Source: Acinetobacter nectaris CIP 110549
GTDB taxonomy: Bacteria > Pseudomonadota > Gammaproteobacteria > Pseudomonadales > Moraxellaceae
Assembly (NCBI RefSeq): GCF_000488215.1
Contig: NZ_KI530712.1
Location: 295,736-359,735 of the forward strand
Direction of reading: 5' to 3'
Length of the DNA stretch: 64,000 nucleotides
Position numbers and translations under genes: made by a program. The stretch's first letter is position 1, and each line of letters begins with the position of its first letter. Of the stretch, positions 9,277-18,605 are shown piece by piece. Under the pieces are notes generated by a model that did no database searches, had not been told where the DNA came from, and saw only the letters and a program-made list of their open reading frames with translations.

Positions 9277-9297
9277 ATTCATTTATGGGGGTACGAA

Positions 9298-10155
9298 TTG
9301 ATTTTTATTTTATTTGCAGCACTATGTAGCGTTGCAGTTTCAGTTGTACTGAAGCGTTTAACAATGGCTGGGTTCAATTCACTTGCAATGGTTGTGTGGA
9401 ATTATGCGAGTGCCAGTATCCTATGTTTTTTATGGTTTAAACCTGCCTTATTTAATATACATTTTGAACAAGTCCCTTGGTGGCTTATTGTCATACTTGG
9501 TATTGTATTACCGAGTATATTCTTAGCATTATCGCGTGCTTTGACCTATGCAGGGATTGTAAAAACAGAAATTGCGCAACGGTTATCTGCCATATTATCT
9601 ATTATTGCAGCATATTTTATATTCCATGAGCAGTTTTCAACATCAAAAATATTTGGTGTGGTACTTGGTTTAGTTGCTGTGAGTCTACTTATTTTAAGCC
9701 GCGGAAATATTGAAAATAAAGTAATTCATAAAAAAGCAGTATTTTCATTATTGAGTGTATGGGTTGGGTATGCACTTGTAGATATTTTACTAAAATATAA
9801 TAGTAGTTTAGGGCAGGGGTTCGCCCAAAGTTTAAACTTAATCTTTATTACAGCTTTTATTTTTTCCTTGGTTTATGGATTAATTAAGCAAAAAAGCATC
9901 CTTTGGAAAAGAAAGAATATTTGTGCAGGGTTATTTCTAGGAGTACTGAATTTTGCAAATATTGCGTTATATGTAAATGCACATATTGCTTTAAAAAGCT
10001 CGCCTGCAATTGTTTTTGCGGCAATGAATATTTTTGTCGTTATATTTGGCATTTTAAGTGGTGTTATTTTATTTAAAGAAAAAATGAACCTGAAAATGCT
10101 ATGTAGCCTCGTTCTGGCTTTGGGTGCAGTATTATGTTTAATGAATGCAATGTAG
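9298..10155 (+). CDS. DMT-superfamily (EamA-like) membrane transporter
   Basis: About 285 residues with ten hydrophobic segments, the two-times-five helix pattern of EamA/RhaT drug/metabolite transporters. The second half begins after the GNIENKVIHKK linker. The open frame continues upstream into fba, but a TTG at 9298 with a GGGGG box 6 bases upstream gives the expected start, IFILFAALCSVA, with a membrane helix at once. The substrate cannot be told from sequence. It lies 67 bp after fba and is convergent with nfsB. Confidence 0.72.
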   Translation: MIFILFAALCSVAVSVVLKRLTMAGFNSLAMVVWNYASASILCFLWFKPALFNIHFEQVPWWLIVILGIVLPSIFLALSRALTYAGIVKTEIAQRLSAILSIIAAYFIFHEQFSTSKIFGVVLGLVAVSLLILSRGNIENKVIHKKAVFSLLSVWVGYALVDILLKYNSSLGQGFAQSLNLIFITAFIFSLVYGLIKQKSILWKRKNICAGLFLGVLNFANIALYVNAHIALKSSPAIVFAAMNIFVVIFGILSGVILFKEKMNLKMLCSLVLALGAVLCLMNAM

Positions 10156-10160
10156 TAGGA

Positions 10161-10188
10161 GAGTGACTACGTTCTTCTGTAGTCACTC
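10161..10188. terminator. Bidirectional hairpin between DMT transporter and nfsB
   Basis: GAGTGACTAC and GTAGTCACTC form a perfect 10-bp stem with an 8-base loop. A second perfect palindrome, AAGTGATCACTT, follows at once at 10189-10200 and runs into the nfsB stop codon. Neither has a strong U-tract, but the position between convergent stops supports a terminator role. Confidence 0.6.
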
Positions 10189-10198
10189 AAGTGATCAC

Positions 10199-10837
10199 TT
10201 ATAAATGTGTAAAGACAGCATCATGTGGTAGGCGTGACTTCTTAAGTGTAGCATTGAAGTCATTTTCACTTCGATAACCTAGTGAGACAACAACTAAGCT
10301 TTGTAAGCCTTTTTCTTTTAATGAAAATGCTTGATCAAATGCTTCTGTATCAAAACCTTCCATAGCTGTTGAATCTATACCTTCAGCAGCAACGCTAAGT
10401 AAGAATTGTCCAAGCGCAATATAAGTTTGTCGAATAAGCCAGTCGGGAATAGATTTCTTCTTAACATATCCTGCACGTAGTGCTGCTTGTGAAGTACGTG
10501 TCTCTTCATCTTTAAAGCGACCGACTGCATCGTCAGATTTAAGCAATGCTTCTAAATGTTCATGACTAATATCGGTCTTAGTACAGAACACAACGCTATG
10601 AGATGATTCTAAAACTTTTGTTGCATTATAGCTAAAGTTTCCAGGCATCGTTTCTGCAACACGTGCTTTCGCCTCATCACTTTCAATGACGAAGAAATGC
10701 CAAGGCTGAATATTTACAGATGATGGGGTAAGTTGAAGTATTTCTAGGAGTTTATTTAAAGTCTCTTGCGGAATCTTTTTTTCTGGATCATATGCTTTTG
10801 TTGTGTAGCGAGTTTGTGCAACTTTAAGTATATCCAT
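10199..10837 (-). CDS. nfsB: Oxygen-insensitive NAD(P)H nitroreductase / dihydropteridine reductase family
   Basis: 212-residue FMN flavoprotein of the NfsB group. The N-terminal RYTTKAYDPEKKIP carries the FMN-phosphate-binding Arg, followed by LTPSSVNIQPWHFFVIES, the middle dimer helix, and LSVAAEGIDSTAMEGFD, which is typical of NfsB. The C-terminus has SLGYRSENDFNA..KSRLP. Such enzymes reduce nitroaromatics and quinones by two-electron steps in the cytosol. It is a single gene. The physiological substrate is not known. Confidence 0.88.
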   Translation of the reverse strand: MDILKVAQTRYTTKAYDPEKKIPQETLNKLLEILQLTPSSVNIQPWHFFVIESDEAKARVAETMPGNFSYNATKVLESSHSVVFCTKTDISHEHLEALLKSDDAVGRFKDEETRTSQAALRAGYVKKKSIPDWLIRQTYIALGQFLLSVAAEGIDSTAMEGFDTEAFDQAFSLKEKGLQSLVVVSLGYRSENDFNATLKKSRLPHDAVFTHL

Positions 10838-11072
10838 GTGAACGCACCAAAGTGGTATAAAGAGTTAAATTTAGTATAGACACTTCATTTTGAATAAAAA
10901 GATCATTTTACAATTCATATACTTATTGTTTCTCAGCTTAAAACTGAAAAATTTTCTAAAGTAGAAAAAATGATTTAGTTATTCAAAAATCGTCATTAGA
11001 CATACACATACGTGCTCTGACTAAGCATGCTAATATGTTTGCCTTAAAATTTCCGTTTAGCTGGGTATATCA

Positions 11073-11981
11073 ATGACTGAGGAAAGATTAACTCACCTTA
11101 AACAGCTTGAAGCTGAAAGTATTCATATTATTCGAGAAGTGGCTGCGGAATTTGAAAATCCCGTTATGCTTTACTCTATCGGTAAAGATTCTGCGGTGAT
11201 GTTACATTTGGCAATGAAAGCCTTTTACCCTGCCAAGCTTCCATTTCCATTAATGCATGTTAATACAGGATGGAAATTTAAGGACATGATTAAGTTCCGT
11301 GATGACATGGTACAAAAACATGGCCTTGAACTGATCGAACATAAGAACCTTGAAGGAATGGCACAAAATATTAATCCATTCGATCATGGTAGTTCTAAAT
11401 ATACTGACATTATGAAAACGCAAGCCTTAAAGCAAGCTTTAGATAAGTATCAGTTTGATGCAGCATTTGGTGGTGCACGCCGTGATGAAGAAAAGTCGCG
11501 TGCAAAAGAGCGTGTTTATTCATTCCGTGACAATAAGCACCGTTGGGACCCTAAAAACCAACGTCCAGAATTATGGAATATTTATAATGGTAAAGTGAAT
11601 AAGGGCGAGAGTATTCGTGTATTTCCTTTATCGAATTGGACAGAGCTTGATATTTGGCAATACATCTATCTTGAACAAATTCCAATTGTACCGCTTTATT
11701 TCTCTGCGAAACGTCCTGTTGTAGAACGTGATGGTACGCTCATTATGATTGATGATGAACGGTTCCCATTGCGCGCAGGTGAAGTGCCTGAAATGAAATC
11801 AGTACGTTTTCGTACGCTAGGTTGCTACCCTTTAACAGGTGCAGTGCAATCTACAGCAGATACTTTGCCTGAAATTATTCAAGAGATGTTACTTACAACA
11901 AGCTCAGAACGACAAGGCCGTATGATTGACCACGATGAAGCAGGGTCAATGGAAAAGAAAAAGCAAGAAGGTTATTTCTAA
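11073..11981 (+). CDS. cysD: Sulfate adenylyltransferase subunit 2
   Basis: 302 residues, the usual CysD length. It is the catalytic ATP-pyrophosphatase subunit that forms adenosine 5'-phosphosulfate from sulfate and ATP. The PP-loop is [11 protein letters not shown] near residue 35-45. Other family blocks are [43 protein letters not shown], and the C-terminal [10 protein letters not shown] and [25 protein letters not shown] region. cysN follows after 17 bp, giving a cysDN operon. No cysC or cysH is adjacent. Confidence 0.97.
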   Translation: MTEERLTHLKQLEAESIHIIREVAAEFENPVMLYSIGKDSAVMLHLAMKAFYPAKLPFPLMHVNTGWKFKDMIKFRDDMVQKHGLELIEHKNLEGMAQNINPFDHGSSKYTDIMKTQALKQALDKYQFDAAFGGARRDEEKSRAKERVYSFRDNKHRWDPKNQRPELWNIYNGKVNKGESIRVFPLSNWTELDIWQYIYLEQIPIVPLYFSAKRPVVERDGTLIMIDDERFPLRAGEVPEMKSVRFRTLGCYPLTGAVQSTADTLPEIIQEMLLTTSSERQGRMIDHDEAGSMEKKKQEGYF

Positions 11982-11998
11982 TTTAGTGGAGTAAATAC

Positions 11999-13621
11999 AT
12001 GTCTCATCAATCCGAGCTCATTAGCCAGGATATTTTGGCATACTTAAAACAACATGAGCAAAAAGATCTTCTCCGCTTTTTAACATGCGGTAATGTTGAT
12101 GATGGTAAAAGTACATTAATTGGTCGATTGCTGCATGACTCTAAAATGATCTATGAAGATCAATTAGAAGCAGTAAAACGTGATAGTAAAAAATCAGGTA
12201 CACAAGGTGAGAAAGTAGACCTTGCACTACTTGTAGATGGTTTGCAAGCAGAACGCGAGCAAGGTATTACCATTGACGTTGCATATCGTTATTTTTCAAC
12301 AGATAAGCGTAAGTTTATTATTGCCGATACACCAGGGCATGAACAATATACACGCAATATGGCAACGGGCGCATCTACATGTGACCTTGCTGTTATTTTA
12401 ATTGATGCACGTTATGGTGTGCAGACACAAACACGCCGTCATACATTTATCTCTGCGTTATTGGGTATTCGTAATATTGTTGTTGCGATTAACAAAATGG
12501 ATTTAATTGAATTTTCTGAAGAAAAGTTCAATCAAATTCGTCAAGATTATGAAGAATTCATTACTCATTTAGGTAACCGTCAGCCGACCAATATCCATTT
12601 TGTGCCAATTTCAGCATTAAATGGTGACAATGTTGTGAATGCTTCTGAGCATACACCTTGGTATCAAGGTCAGACGCTGATGAAAATCTTAGAAACGATT
12701 GATATTGAACGTGAGACAGAACATCAAGACTTTAGATTCCCTGTACAATATGTAAACCGTCCAAACTTAGACTTTCGTGGTTTTGCGGGCACAATTGCAC
12801 TGGGTCGTGTTGCTGTAAATGACGAGATTATTGTATTGCCATCGGGCAAGCGCAGCCGTGTTAAAGAAATTGTCACATATGATGGTAATTTAGAAAAAGC
12901 GGTTGTGGGGCAGGCAGTCACACTAACACTTCAAGATGAAATTGATGTGAGCCGTGGTGATTTAATTGCGCACCCAAGCGCACTCCCTCAGCAATCGCGC
13001 GCTGTCAGAGCAACTGTTGTATGGATGGCAGAGCAACCTCTTGTTGCAGGCAAACTATATAATGTGAAAGTAGGAACACAGAGTGTACCTGCAAAAGTAA
13101 GTCTGATTAATCATACCATTGATGTAAATACCTTAGAACAAGGGCAAGTTGAACAAGCCTTAGAGCTTAATGGGATTGCTGATGTAACGGTTGAATTTGA
13201 CCGCCCAATTGTTTTTGATGATTATAAAGACAGCCGCTTTACAGGTAGCTTTATCTTTATTGATCGTTTAACCAACGTAACTGTTGGCGCTGCGATGATT
13301 GAAGACACGGCTCAACTAAGTGTGACAAAGCAAGCAGTTACTGTAGATGAGCGTGCAGCAAGACTAGGACAAAAGCCTGCTGTTGTTGCGATCTCTAAAG
13401 GTGCGTTTTCTCATAAGCTAGAGTTAGAGCGTGCCTTACTTACAGATGGTATAGTTTCTCTTGCTAACAATAGCCTAAGTAGTCATGAAATTAAATTGTT
13501 AAAAGAAACAGGTATTCTACTTATTGTTGGGGAGTCACAAAAAGAAGATGCTGATGTCTTTATAGATTTAGACCAACTTGACGATCTGGTCGTCAAAATT
13601 AAAAGTTTTGTGCAGTTATAA
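11999..13621 (+). CDS. cysN: Sulfate adenylyltransferase subunit 1 (GTPase) with extended C-terminus
   Basis: 540-residue elongation-factor-like GTPase that drives APS synthesis by CysD. It shows G1 GNVDDGKST near residue 32, the effector segment [14 protein letters not shown]3 DTPGHEQY, and G4 NKMD, then beta-barrel domains. E. coli CysN has about 475 residues. Here about 90 extra residues follow from near residue 450 ([13 protein letters not shown]). They resemble the beginning and end of an APS-kinase (CysC) domain, but the P-loop and middle are missing, so kinase activity is unlikely. The remnant-domain idea is inference. cysN is followed by a strong terminator. Confidence 0.95.
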   Translation: MSHQSELISQDILAYLKQHEQKDLLRFLTCGNVDDGKSTLIGRLLHDSKMIYEDQLEAVKRDSKKSGTQGEKVDLALLVDGLQAEREQGITIDVAYRYFSTDKRKFIIADTPGHEQYTRNMATGASTCDLAVILIDARYGVQTQTRRHTFISALLGIRNIVVAINKMDLIEFSEEKFNQIRQDYEEFITHLGNRQPTNIHFVPISALNGDNVVNASEHTPWYQGQTLMKILETIDIERETEHQDFRFPVQYVNRPNLDFRGFAGTIALGRVAVNDEIIVLPSGKRSRVKEIVTYDGNLEKAVVGQAVTLTLQDEIDVSRGDLIAHPSALPQQSRAVRATVVWMAEQPLVAGKLYNVKVGTQSVPAKVSLINHTIDVNTLEQGQVEQALELNGIADVTVEFDRPIVFDDYKDSRFTGSFIFIDRLTNVTVGAAMIEDTAQLSVTKQAVTVDERAARLGQKPAVVAISKGAFSHKLELERALLTDGIVSLANNSLSSHEIKLLKETGILLIVGESQKEDADVFIDLDQLDDLVVKIKSFVQL

Positions 13622-13632
13622 GTTTTGAAGAG

Positions 13633-13657
13633 AGCCCAACATATGTTGGGCTTTTTA
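13633..13657 (+). terminator. Rho-independent terminator after cysDN
   Basis: A perfect 20-bp palindrome, AGCCCAACAT joined to ATGTTGGGCT, is followed by TTTTTATT. It lies 11 bp after the cysN stop and closes the cysDN operon. Confidence 0.9.
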
Positions 13658-13684
13658 TTAAATAATACTGAGGATTAAATAAAT

Positions 13685-14059
13685 ATGCCAAATCTTACTT
13701 TAGAATATACGGGAAATTTAGATATAGATACTCAAGAGTTACTCCTTGAGCTGCATCAAGTTTTATTTGACTCAAAGCTATTTGAATATAAACATGATAT
13801 AAAATCTAGAGCAATTCAGTTTGATGAGTTTCTCATTGGAGATGGTCATGAAAAAAATGCATTTATACATCTAAAAGTATGCGTGCTTACAGGTAGAACA
13901 ACAGCGCAATTACAAAAACTAAATGAAGCATTGCTCCAAACTATTAAAGATAATCAGGCATTTATACATGCAGATATGCTTAAAGAAATCCATCTTTCTG
14001 TAGAAGTAATAGAAATGAATAGAGAAATATATAGAAAATTTGCATTTTCTAAATCGTAA
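13685..14059 (+). CDS. 5-carboxymethyl-2-hydroxymuconate isomerase-like protein (tautomerase superfamily)
   Basis: 124 residues. MPNLTLEYTGNL has the conserved Pro2 that acts as the catalytic base in the tautomerase superfamily once Met is removed. KSRAIQFDEFLIGDG and AFIHLKVCVLTGRT match the HpaF/CHMI family, as does the length. HpaF isomerises an intermediate of homoprotocatechuate degradation, but no hpa genes are nearby, so the true substrate here is unknown. It stands alone between the cysN terminator and the TonB receptor promoter region. Confidence 0.8.
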   Translation: MPNLTLEYTGNLDIDTQELLLELHQVLFDSKLFEYKHDIKSRAIQFDEFLIGDGHEKNAFIHLKVCVLTGRTTAQLQKLNEALLQTIKDNQAFIHADMLKEIHLSVEVIEMNREIYRKFAFSKS

Positions 14060-14078
14060 ATCTCAATCTGTGATACTA

Positions 14079-14124
14079 AATGGAATCAATTATATTTATG
14101 ATATAATATTGTAAAAATTCCATT
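14079..14124. promoter_or_regulatory. Nested inverted repeats before the TonB-dependent receptor
   Basis: The outer pair AATGGAAT (14079-14086) and ATTCCATT (14117-14124) encloses an inner perfect dyad ATTATAT-N5-ATATAAT (14089-14107), which also contains the -10-like TATAAT at 14102. The inner dyad is 19 bp, the size of a Fur box, but its bases are too AT-rich to match the Fur consensus firmly. An operator for iron control is plausible from the gene it precedes. Confidence 0.4.
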
Positions 14125-14136
14125 CAGGCACGATTT

Positions 14137-16317
14137 ATGAAGCATGTTATGCAACAAATGCATTGGCATTTATGGGGATGCGCTTTGGTTTCAATAGGCT
14201 CAATTACAATGAGTCATGCAAATGCAGCAGATGTTGAAAAATTATCTACAATTACAATTAAAAGCGAACCATCTTCTACATATCGTGCCTCTTCAACAGA
14301 CATTACTGGCTATGATGGTCAGAAAATTAGCCAAATTCCTGCATCTATCTCTTCAATTACGAGTGCGGTACTTACAGACCAACATGCAAAACTTTTAACA
14401 GATGTTGTTAAAAATGATGCCAGTGTTGGAGATGGCTATGCTGCGATAGGTTATTACCCAAACTTTATGGTTCGAGGGTTTGCACTTGATACAGCATCAA
14501 GTTATTTAATTAATGGTAATGTAGTTCGTGGTGAACAAAATATTGCGTTAGAAAATAAGCAAAGTGTAGAAATTTTAAAAGGAATTTCTGCTTTACAAAG
14601 TGGTATGTCTACACCTGGCGGTGTAATCAACTTCGTGACAAAACGTCCTGCAGATGTACATACCTTAACGTTTGATTTAGATCAATATGGAGATAAGACA
14701 GTCTCGACAGATTTGGGTGGATTTATTGGGAAAAACCGTCAGGTTGGCTATCGAATTAATCTTGCGCATGAAGATATTAAACCATATGTCGATCATGCAA
14801 ATGGTCAACGTTACTTCGGTTCTGTGGCGTTAGATTGGAATATCAATGACAAATCAAAACTTGAGTTTAACTTAGAGGCTCAGTCACAAAAACAGCGTTC
14901 TGTACCTGGCTATCAACTTCTCGACGCAAAAGCAGTACCACAAAATGTAGATTGGTCGAGATTATTGGGCTATCAGAGTTGGAGTAGTCCCGTAACCAAT
15001 AAAAGCTTAAATACAGATATTACGTATCGTTATACTTTTAATCCTAAATGGAATATGAGTCTAACTGCATCGCATAGTCGTGTTGCAATTGATGATTACT
15101 CAGCATTTCCTTATGGTTGCTATGCAGACACATGTAAGTATACAGGTTTAGGCAATACCTTTGACCAAAATGGAAATTATGATATTTATGATTATCGTGA
15201 CCCAAATGATGCGCGAATCACAGACCAATTTAAACTGCACTTAAATGGTGAGTTTGAAACAGGGTTATTCAAACATCAGTTACGTACAGAAATTGCAGAA
15301 ACCAATAAAAATAGAACACGTGTGCCGGGGCTTAACCAGTCCGTAGGTACAAGTAATATTTATACAGATACAGTAGACCTCTCACCGGTTGCTGATGCAA
15401 ATTTAGGTTATAGATATACTGCATTAAAAAGCCATCAACAAAGTATTTTTGTTTCTGACCTCGTAAATCTAAATAATCAGTGGTCTGTGCTACTAGGTAC
15501 AAAATGGCTGCATTTAAATGAGCAGAGTTATAATAAAGATGCTGTACTTTCACGAAATACACATTTAAGTAAGTTTTTGCCACAAGCTGCTTTAATGTAT
15601 CAGCCATTTGAAAATACAGCGATTTATACCAGTTATGCCAAAGGCTTATCAGATGGGGGTGATGCACCATGGTATGCTGAAAATGCGAGTGTTACGCTAG
15701 CGCCAAGAAGTTCGACGCAATATGAGATTGGTCTTAAACAGCAGATACATCAATTTTTATTTACGGCAGCAGTATTTGATTTAAAACAAGATAATCAATA
15801 CGCAATTTCAATGCCTTCAGATGCAAGTAAATTTATTTTTGTACAAGAGGGGAAACAGCATAACCAAGGTGTAGAGCTTGGCCTAAATGGTGCTCTAACA
15901 GATCGTTTAGATATGCTGACAAGTTTGAGTTATATTCGTGCAAGATTAGATCATGTCTCTGATGTCAGCTATGTAGGGCATCAGGTACAAAATAGTCCGA
16001 CATGGCGCTTTAGTGGCTATCTATCGTATAAACCACCTGTACTGAATGATCAATTAAGATTACTGGCAGGTATGCAAGCAAGTTCAAGTAAGTATGCAAA
16101 TAGAGCGGGAACTGTAAAAGTTGCAGGCTATAGTATTTTTAATGTGGGTGTAGCATATCATCTACCAATTGCAGGTTATGACACAGATATTCGCTTAAAT
16201 ATTAATAATGTGATGAATACTAAATACTGGCGTGATGTTGGTGGCTTCATGGGAGATGATTACTTATTCTTAGGTAATCCAAGAACGGCGCAGCTATCGG
16301 CAACCATACATTTTTAA
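14137..16317 (+). CDS. TonB-dependent siderophore receptor
   Basis: 726-residue outer-membrane receptor. A signal peptide of about 30 residues ends near SHANAADVE. The sequence ITIKSEPSSTYRA may serve as the TonB-box region. A plug domain follows with QKISQIPASISSI, VRGFALD, and VEILKGISALQSGMSTPGGVINFVTKRP, which is typical of ferrichrome/pyoverdine-type receptors. The C-terminal barrel ends in LSATIHF with a terminal Phe, as expected for Bam recognition. It imports an iron-siderophore complex using TonB energy. No siderophore synthesis or permease gene is near, so the ligand may be a foreign siderophore. Iron control is likely but only inferred. Confidence 0.93.
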   Translation: MKHVMQQMHWHLWGCALVSIGSITMSHANAADVEKLSTITIKSEPSSTYRASSTDITGYDGQKISQIPASISSITSAVLTDQHAKLLTDVVKNDASVGDGYAAIGYYPNFMVRGFALDTASSYLINGNVVRGEQNIALENKQSVEILKGISALQSGMSTPGGVINFVTKRPADVHTLTFDLDQYGDKTVSTDLGGFIGKNRQVGYRINLAHEDIKPYVDHANGQRYFGSVALDWNINDKSKLEFNLEAQSQKQRSVPGYQLLDAKAVPQNVDWSRLLGYQSWSSPVTNKSLNTDITYRYTFNPKWNMSLTASHSRVAIDDYSAFPYGCYADTCKYTGLGNTFDQNGNYDIYDYRDPNDARITDQFKLHLNGEFETGLFKHQLRTEIAETNKNRTRVPGLNQSVGTSNIYTDTVDLSPVADANLGYRYTALKSHQQSIFVSDLVNLNNQWSVLLGTKWLHLNEQSYNKDAVLSRNTHLSKFLPQAALMYQPFENTAIYTSYAKGLSDGGDAPWYAENASVTLAPRSSTQYEIGLKQQIHQFLFTAAVFDLKQDNQYAISMPSDASKFIFVQEGKQHNQGVELGLNGALTDRLDMLTSLSYIRARLDHVSDVSYVGHQVQNSPTWRFSGYLSYKPPVLNDQLRLLAGMQASSSKYANRAGTVKVAGYSIFNVGVAYHLPIAGYDTDIRLNINNVMNTKYWRDVGGFMGDDYLFLGNPRTAQLSATIHF

Positions 16318-16322
16318 AAACG

Positions 16323-16357
16323 AAAAAACGGCGTATTTAAAATATACGCCGTTTTTT
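16323..16357. terminator. Bidirectional terminator between TonB receptor and thiM
   Basis: An A-run plus CGGCGTAT pairs with ATACGCCG plus a T-run around a short AT loop. It has a U-tract in both directions and lies between convergent stops. Confidence 0.92.
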
Positions 16358-16361
16358 TGTA

Positions 16362-17177
16362 TTAATGTATTTGAATATCTATATGCTGTTTAATTTTCTC
16401 AGCATTTAAAGTGAATAATTCATCCATAAATGCCACATTAAATTGACCTAAAGTAGGTGCTTTTTCGTAGGCGAGCTTTCCTGCAATAGCAAAGTGTACA
16501 TGTGCGGCAATGGTTGCAGTATTTATAGGTGCGACAGCACAATACGCTGCAATCAATGCGCCTAGTGAACAACCAGTTGCTGTAATTCTAGGTTGTAATA
16601 TTGAACCACCTTTAATCTCGATCACTTGGTCTGATTCTTGAGATAAAATAAAATCTGATGGCCCTGATATTGCAACGCATTGGCTGCTTTTCAGAAGAAC
16701 TTTAGCATGTTTATAGACATCTTCACTGTTTAATGTGCTGTCTACACCTTTAGAAAGGCTTTGTTCACCTGCGAGTGTACTAATCTCTGAAGCATTTCCT
16801 CGAATCACACTGGGCATAAAAGTCAGTAGTGTATCGACCATATCGCTGCGCCACTTCAAAACAGGGCTATAACCGACAGGGTCAAGTACCCATGGAATAC
16901 TTTCTTGATGTGCAGTAGCAGCTGAGATTTTCATTGCTTGCATTTGCTCAGAGGAAGGCGTTCCTAAGTTGATGCTTAGTGCGCCAACAATCCGTGTAAA
17001 ACTTTCAGCTTCATACGGATTATCAATCATCGCAGGCGATGCGCCACAAGCTAAAAGTACATTGGCAGCATAGTTGCTTGCAACTTGATTGGTAATACAT
17101 TGAATCAGAGGTGATTTTTTTTGTAATTCTTGCCATGCAAAAACCACTTGGTCTATTAAGGTATTGACTTGTGTCAT
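16362..17177 (-). CDS. thiM: Hydroxyethylthiazole kinase
   Basis: 271 residues, the normal ThiM length. It phosphorylates 4-methyl-5-(2-hydroxyethyl)thiazole, salvaging the thiazole half of thiamine. Seen are PLIQCITNQVASNYAANVLLACGASPAM near the N-terminus (read in two parts), WVLDPVGY, IRGNASEISTLAG, and the phosphate-binding anion hole ITATGCSLGALIAAY near residue 200. thiD/thiE are not adjacent. It starts 25 bp after the zinc-ribbon gene on the same strand, so it is probably the second gene of that transcript. No thiamine riboswitch is recognisable in the short gap. Confidence 0.93.
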   Translation of the reverse strand: MTQVNTLIDQVVFAWQELQKKSPLIQCITNQVASNYAANVLLACGASPAMIDNPYEAESFTRIVGALSINLGTPSSEQMQAMKISAATAHQESIPWVLDPVGYSPVLKWRSDMVDTLLTFMPSVIRGNASEISTLAGEQSLSKGVDSTLNSEDVYKHAKVLLKSSQCVAISGPSDFILSQESDQVIEIKGGSILQPRITATGCSLGALIAAYCAVAPINTATIAAHVHFAIAGKLAYEKAPTLGQFNVAFMDELFTLNAEKIKQHIDIQIH

Positions 17178-17202
17178 TATTTAACTTGCCCTAAAATAAA
17201 AA

Positions 17203-18363
17203 TTATTGTGTAAAGTAGTGATCTTGTTGTTTACATTTTCTACAGCGTAAAGAGACATAATCTCCCGCATCGTATTCGACCTCTAAGTCATGAGATCCGC
17301 AGTGCATACAGCGTTTGTCCGAATAAAAGCTCAGTCTAGGAGAAATTTTTCTCCATAAATGCCAAATTGGTTGGCTCAATATACGTTGGTCATAATTTAA
17401 AAACTTAAAATAAAGAATTTCTCCCATTCTATTAAAAGGTAAATGTTCAGGGCGTGGAAAGTTAGGTGTTTCCCATTTATTTTTCAATGCATTTTCGCGA
17501 TATTGTATAACTGTTTTTTTAAGTTTATGGGTATTGATGAAGCCATCATTGCGTGGCTGTAATGCTTTCTGTTCATTTAAGTAAGCAAGAGCAGTATGAA
17601 CGAGATAAAAAATTTGTTCGACTGCGAGGTGATCGAGAAGGCGATAGCAAAGAATTTGAAAAGACTTATGTCCTGAAATTTGCACATGCCAAGTTCGACA
17701 AACTGCCATCGTGAACTGCATGATCTCTTGATACAGCATGAGATAAATAGCATCTTTGACTTCATTACTGTCTTGGAAAGGCACACCTTGGCTCAAATCT
17801 TCATAGAACCAAAAACGAAGCTGTTGGGTAATGCTAAATAAGCTCGGTTCGGCATAACCATCTAAACGTACGTTAATGTAATAAATGTTTGTATCTTCAT
17901 CTTTTGTATCGGTACGAACTAGGACACCTTCTTTCTCTAGTTGCTTTACCACTTGTTGTTGGAAAGGAATATTTGGTGAAATTGGACTGTATTTGATTTT
18001 ATCCCAATAAATATATTCGTCATGCTGTGCATCTTCTCTTGCATAGTCATCTAAAAGCGCCAATAAAAATAACTTTTTGACAAAAGAGAGTTGGTGAAGT
18101 GAAGGTGCTTCAATATCCTTTTTACGAAACTTTCTGACTTCTTGCAAGCGCGTTTCTTTGAGCATTTTTTTACGCTTTTGTGTACATGCTTCACAATGGC
18201 AACTGAATGCGCTACTTTGGAAAACACGATGTTCACAATGACTACATTGATGAAAGTTGAGATCAGTATCGAATTGTTCTGCATCTACCCAATACATTGC
18301 AGCATGACACAGTGGACACAATGTACTGCTATCTAACTGTTTCTTAATGATTTGAATAAACAC
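17203..18363 (-). CDS. Zinc-ribbon protein of unknown function
   Basis: 386 residues, not recognised as a named family. The N-terminus has CPLCHAAM and CSHCEHRVF, then CHCEACTQKRKKM, a dense set of Cys pairs fit for one or two zinc sites. The C-terminus has another zinc-ribbon, CMHCGSHDLEVEYD..CRKCKQQDHYF. Between them is a helical region of about 280 residues containing an aromatic-rich segment (FWFYEDLSQGVPF) and no catalytic motif I know. No signal peptide or membrane helix. It is followed after 25 bp by thiM. The double zinc-ribbon layout suggests nucleic-acid or protein binding, which is inference. Confidence 0.75.
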   Translation of the reverse strand: MFIQIIKKQLDSSTLCPLCHAAMYWVDAEQFDTDLNFHQCSHCEHRVFQSSAFSCHCEACTQKRKKMLKETRLQEVRKFRKKDIEAPSLHQLSFVKKLFLLALLDDYAREDAQHDEYIYWDKIKYSPISPNIPFQQQVVKQLEKEGVLVRTDTKDEDTNIYYINVRLDGYAEPSLFSITQQLRFWFYEDLSQGVPFQDSNEVKDAIYLMLYQEIMQFTMAVCRTWHVQISGHKSFQILCYRLLDHLAVEQIFYLVHTALAYLNEQKALQPRNDGFINTHKLKKTVIQYRENALKNKWETPNFPRPEHLPFNRMGEILYFKFLNYDQRILSQPIWHLWRKISPRLSFYSDKRCMHCGSHDLEVEYDAGDYVSLRCRKCKQQDHYFTQ

Positions 18364-18605
18364 ACGTCAGCTCAATCTTTCAAAATGGTCTATCATTATA
18401 CAAATCTTAAGCATATAAGTTAAAAACTTCTGTTTCTGAATGTACTTAAATCTATTAAATGCTTAATTTTTATTAGAATTGGATCAATTTTTGCTTTATT
18501 TGATGAAGTATCGGTAAAAAATTCTTTTTTCATTTGAAAAATACAGATGATTGCCCAATATTAATTTTAAAGTGTTTTAAATGATGAATAACGTAGGGAT
18601 AAAAG

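Noticed and set aside
17178..17202. Thiamine riboswitch before thiM
   Set aside because: The gap is only 25 bp and lacks the THI-box sequence; thiM is simply the second gene of a transcript.
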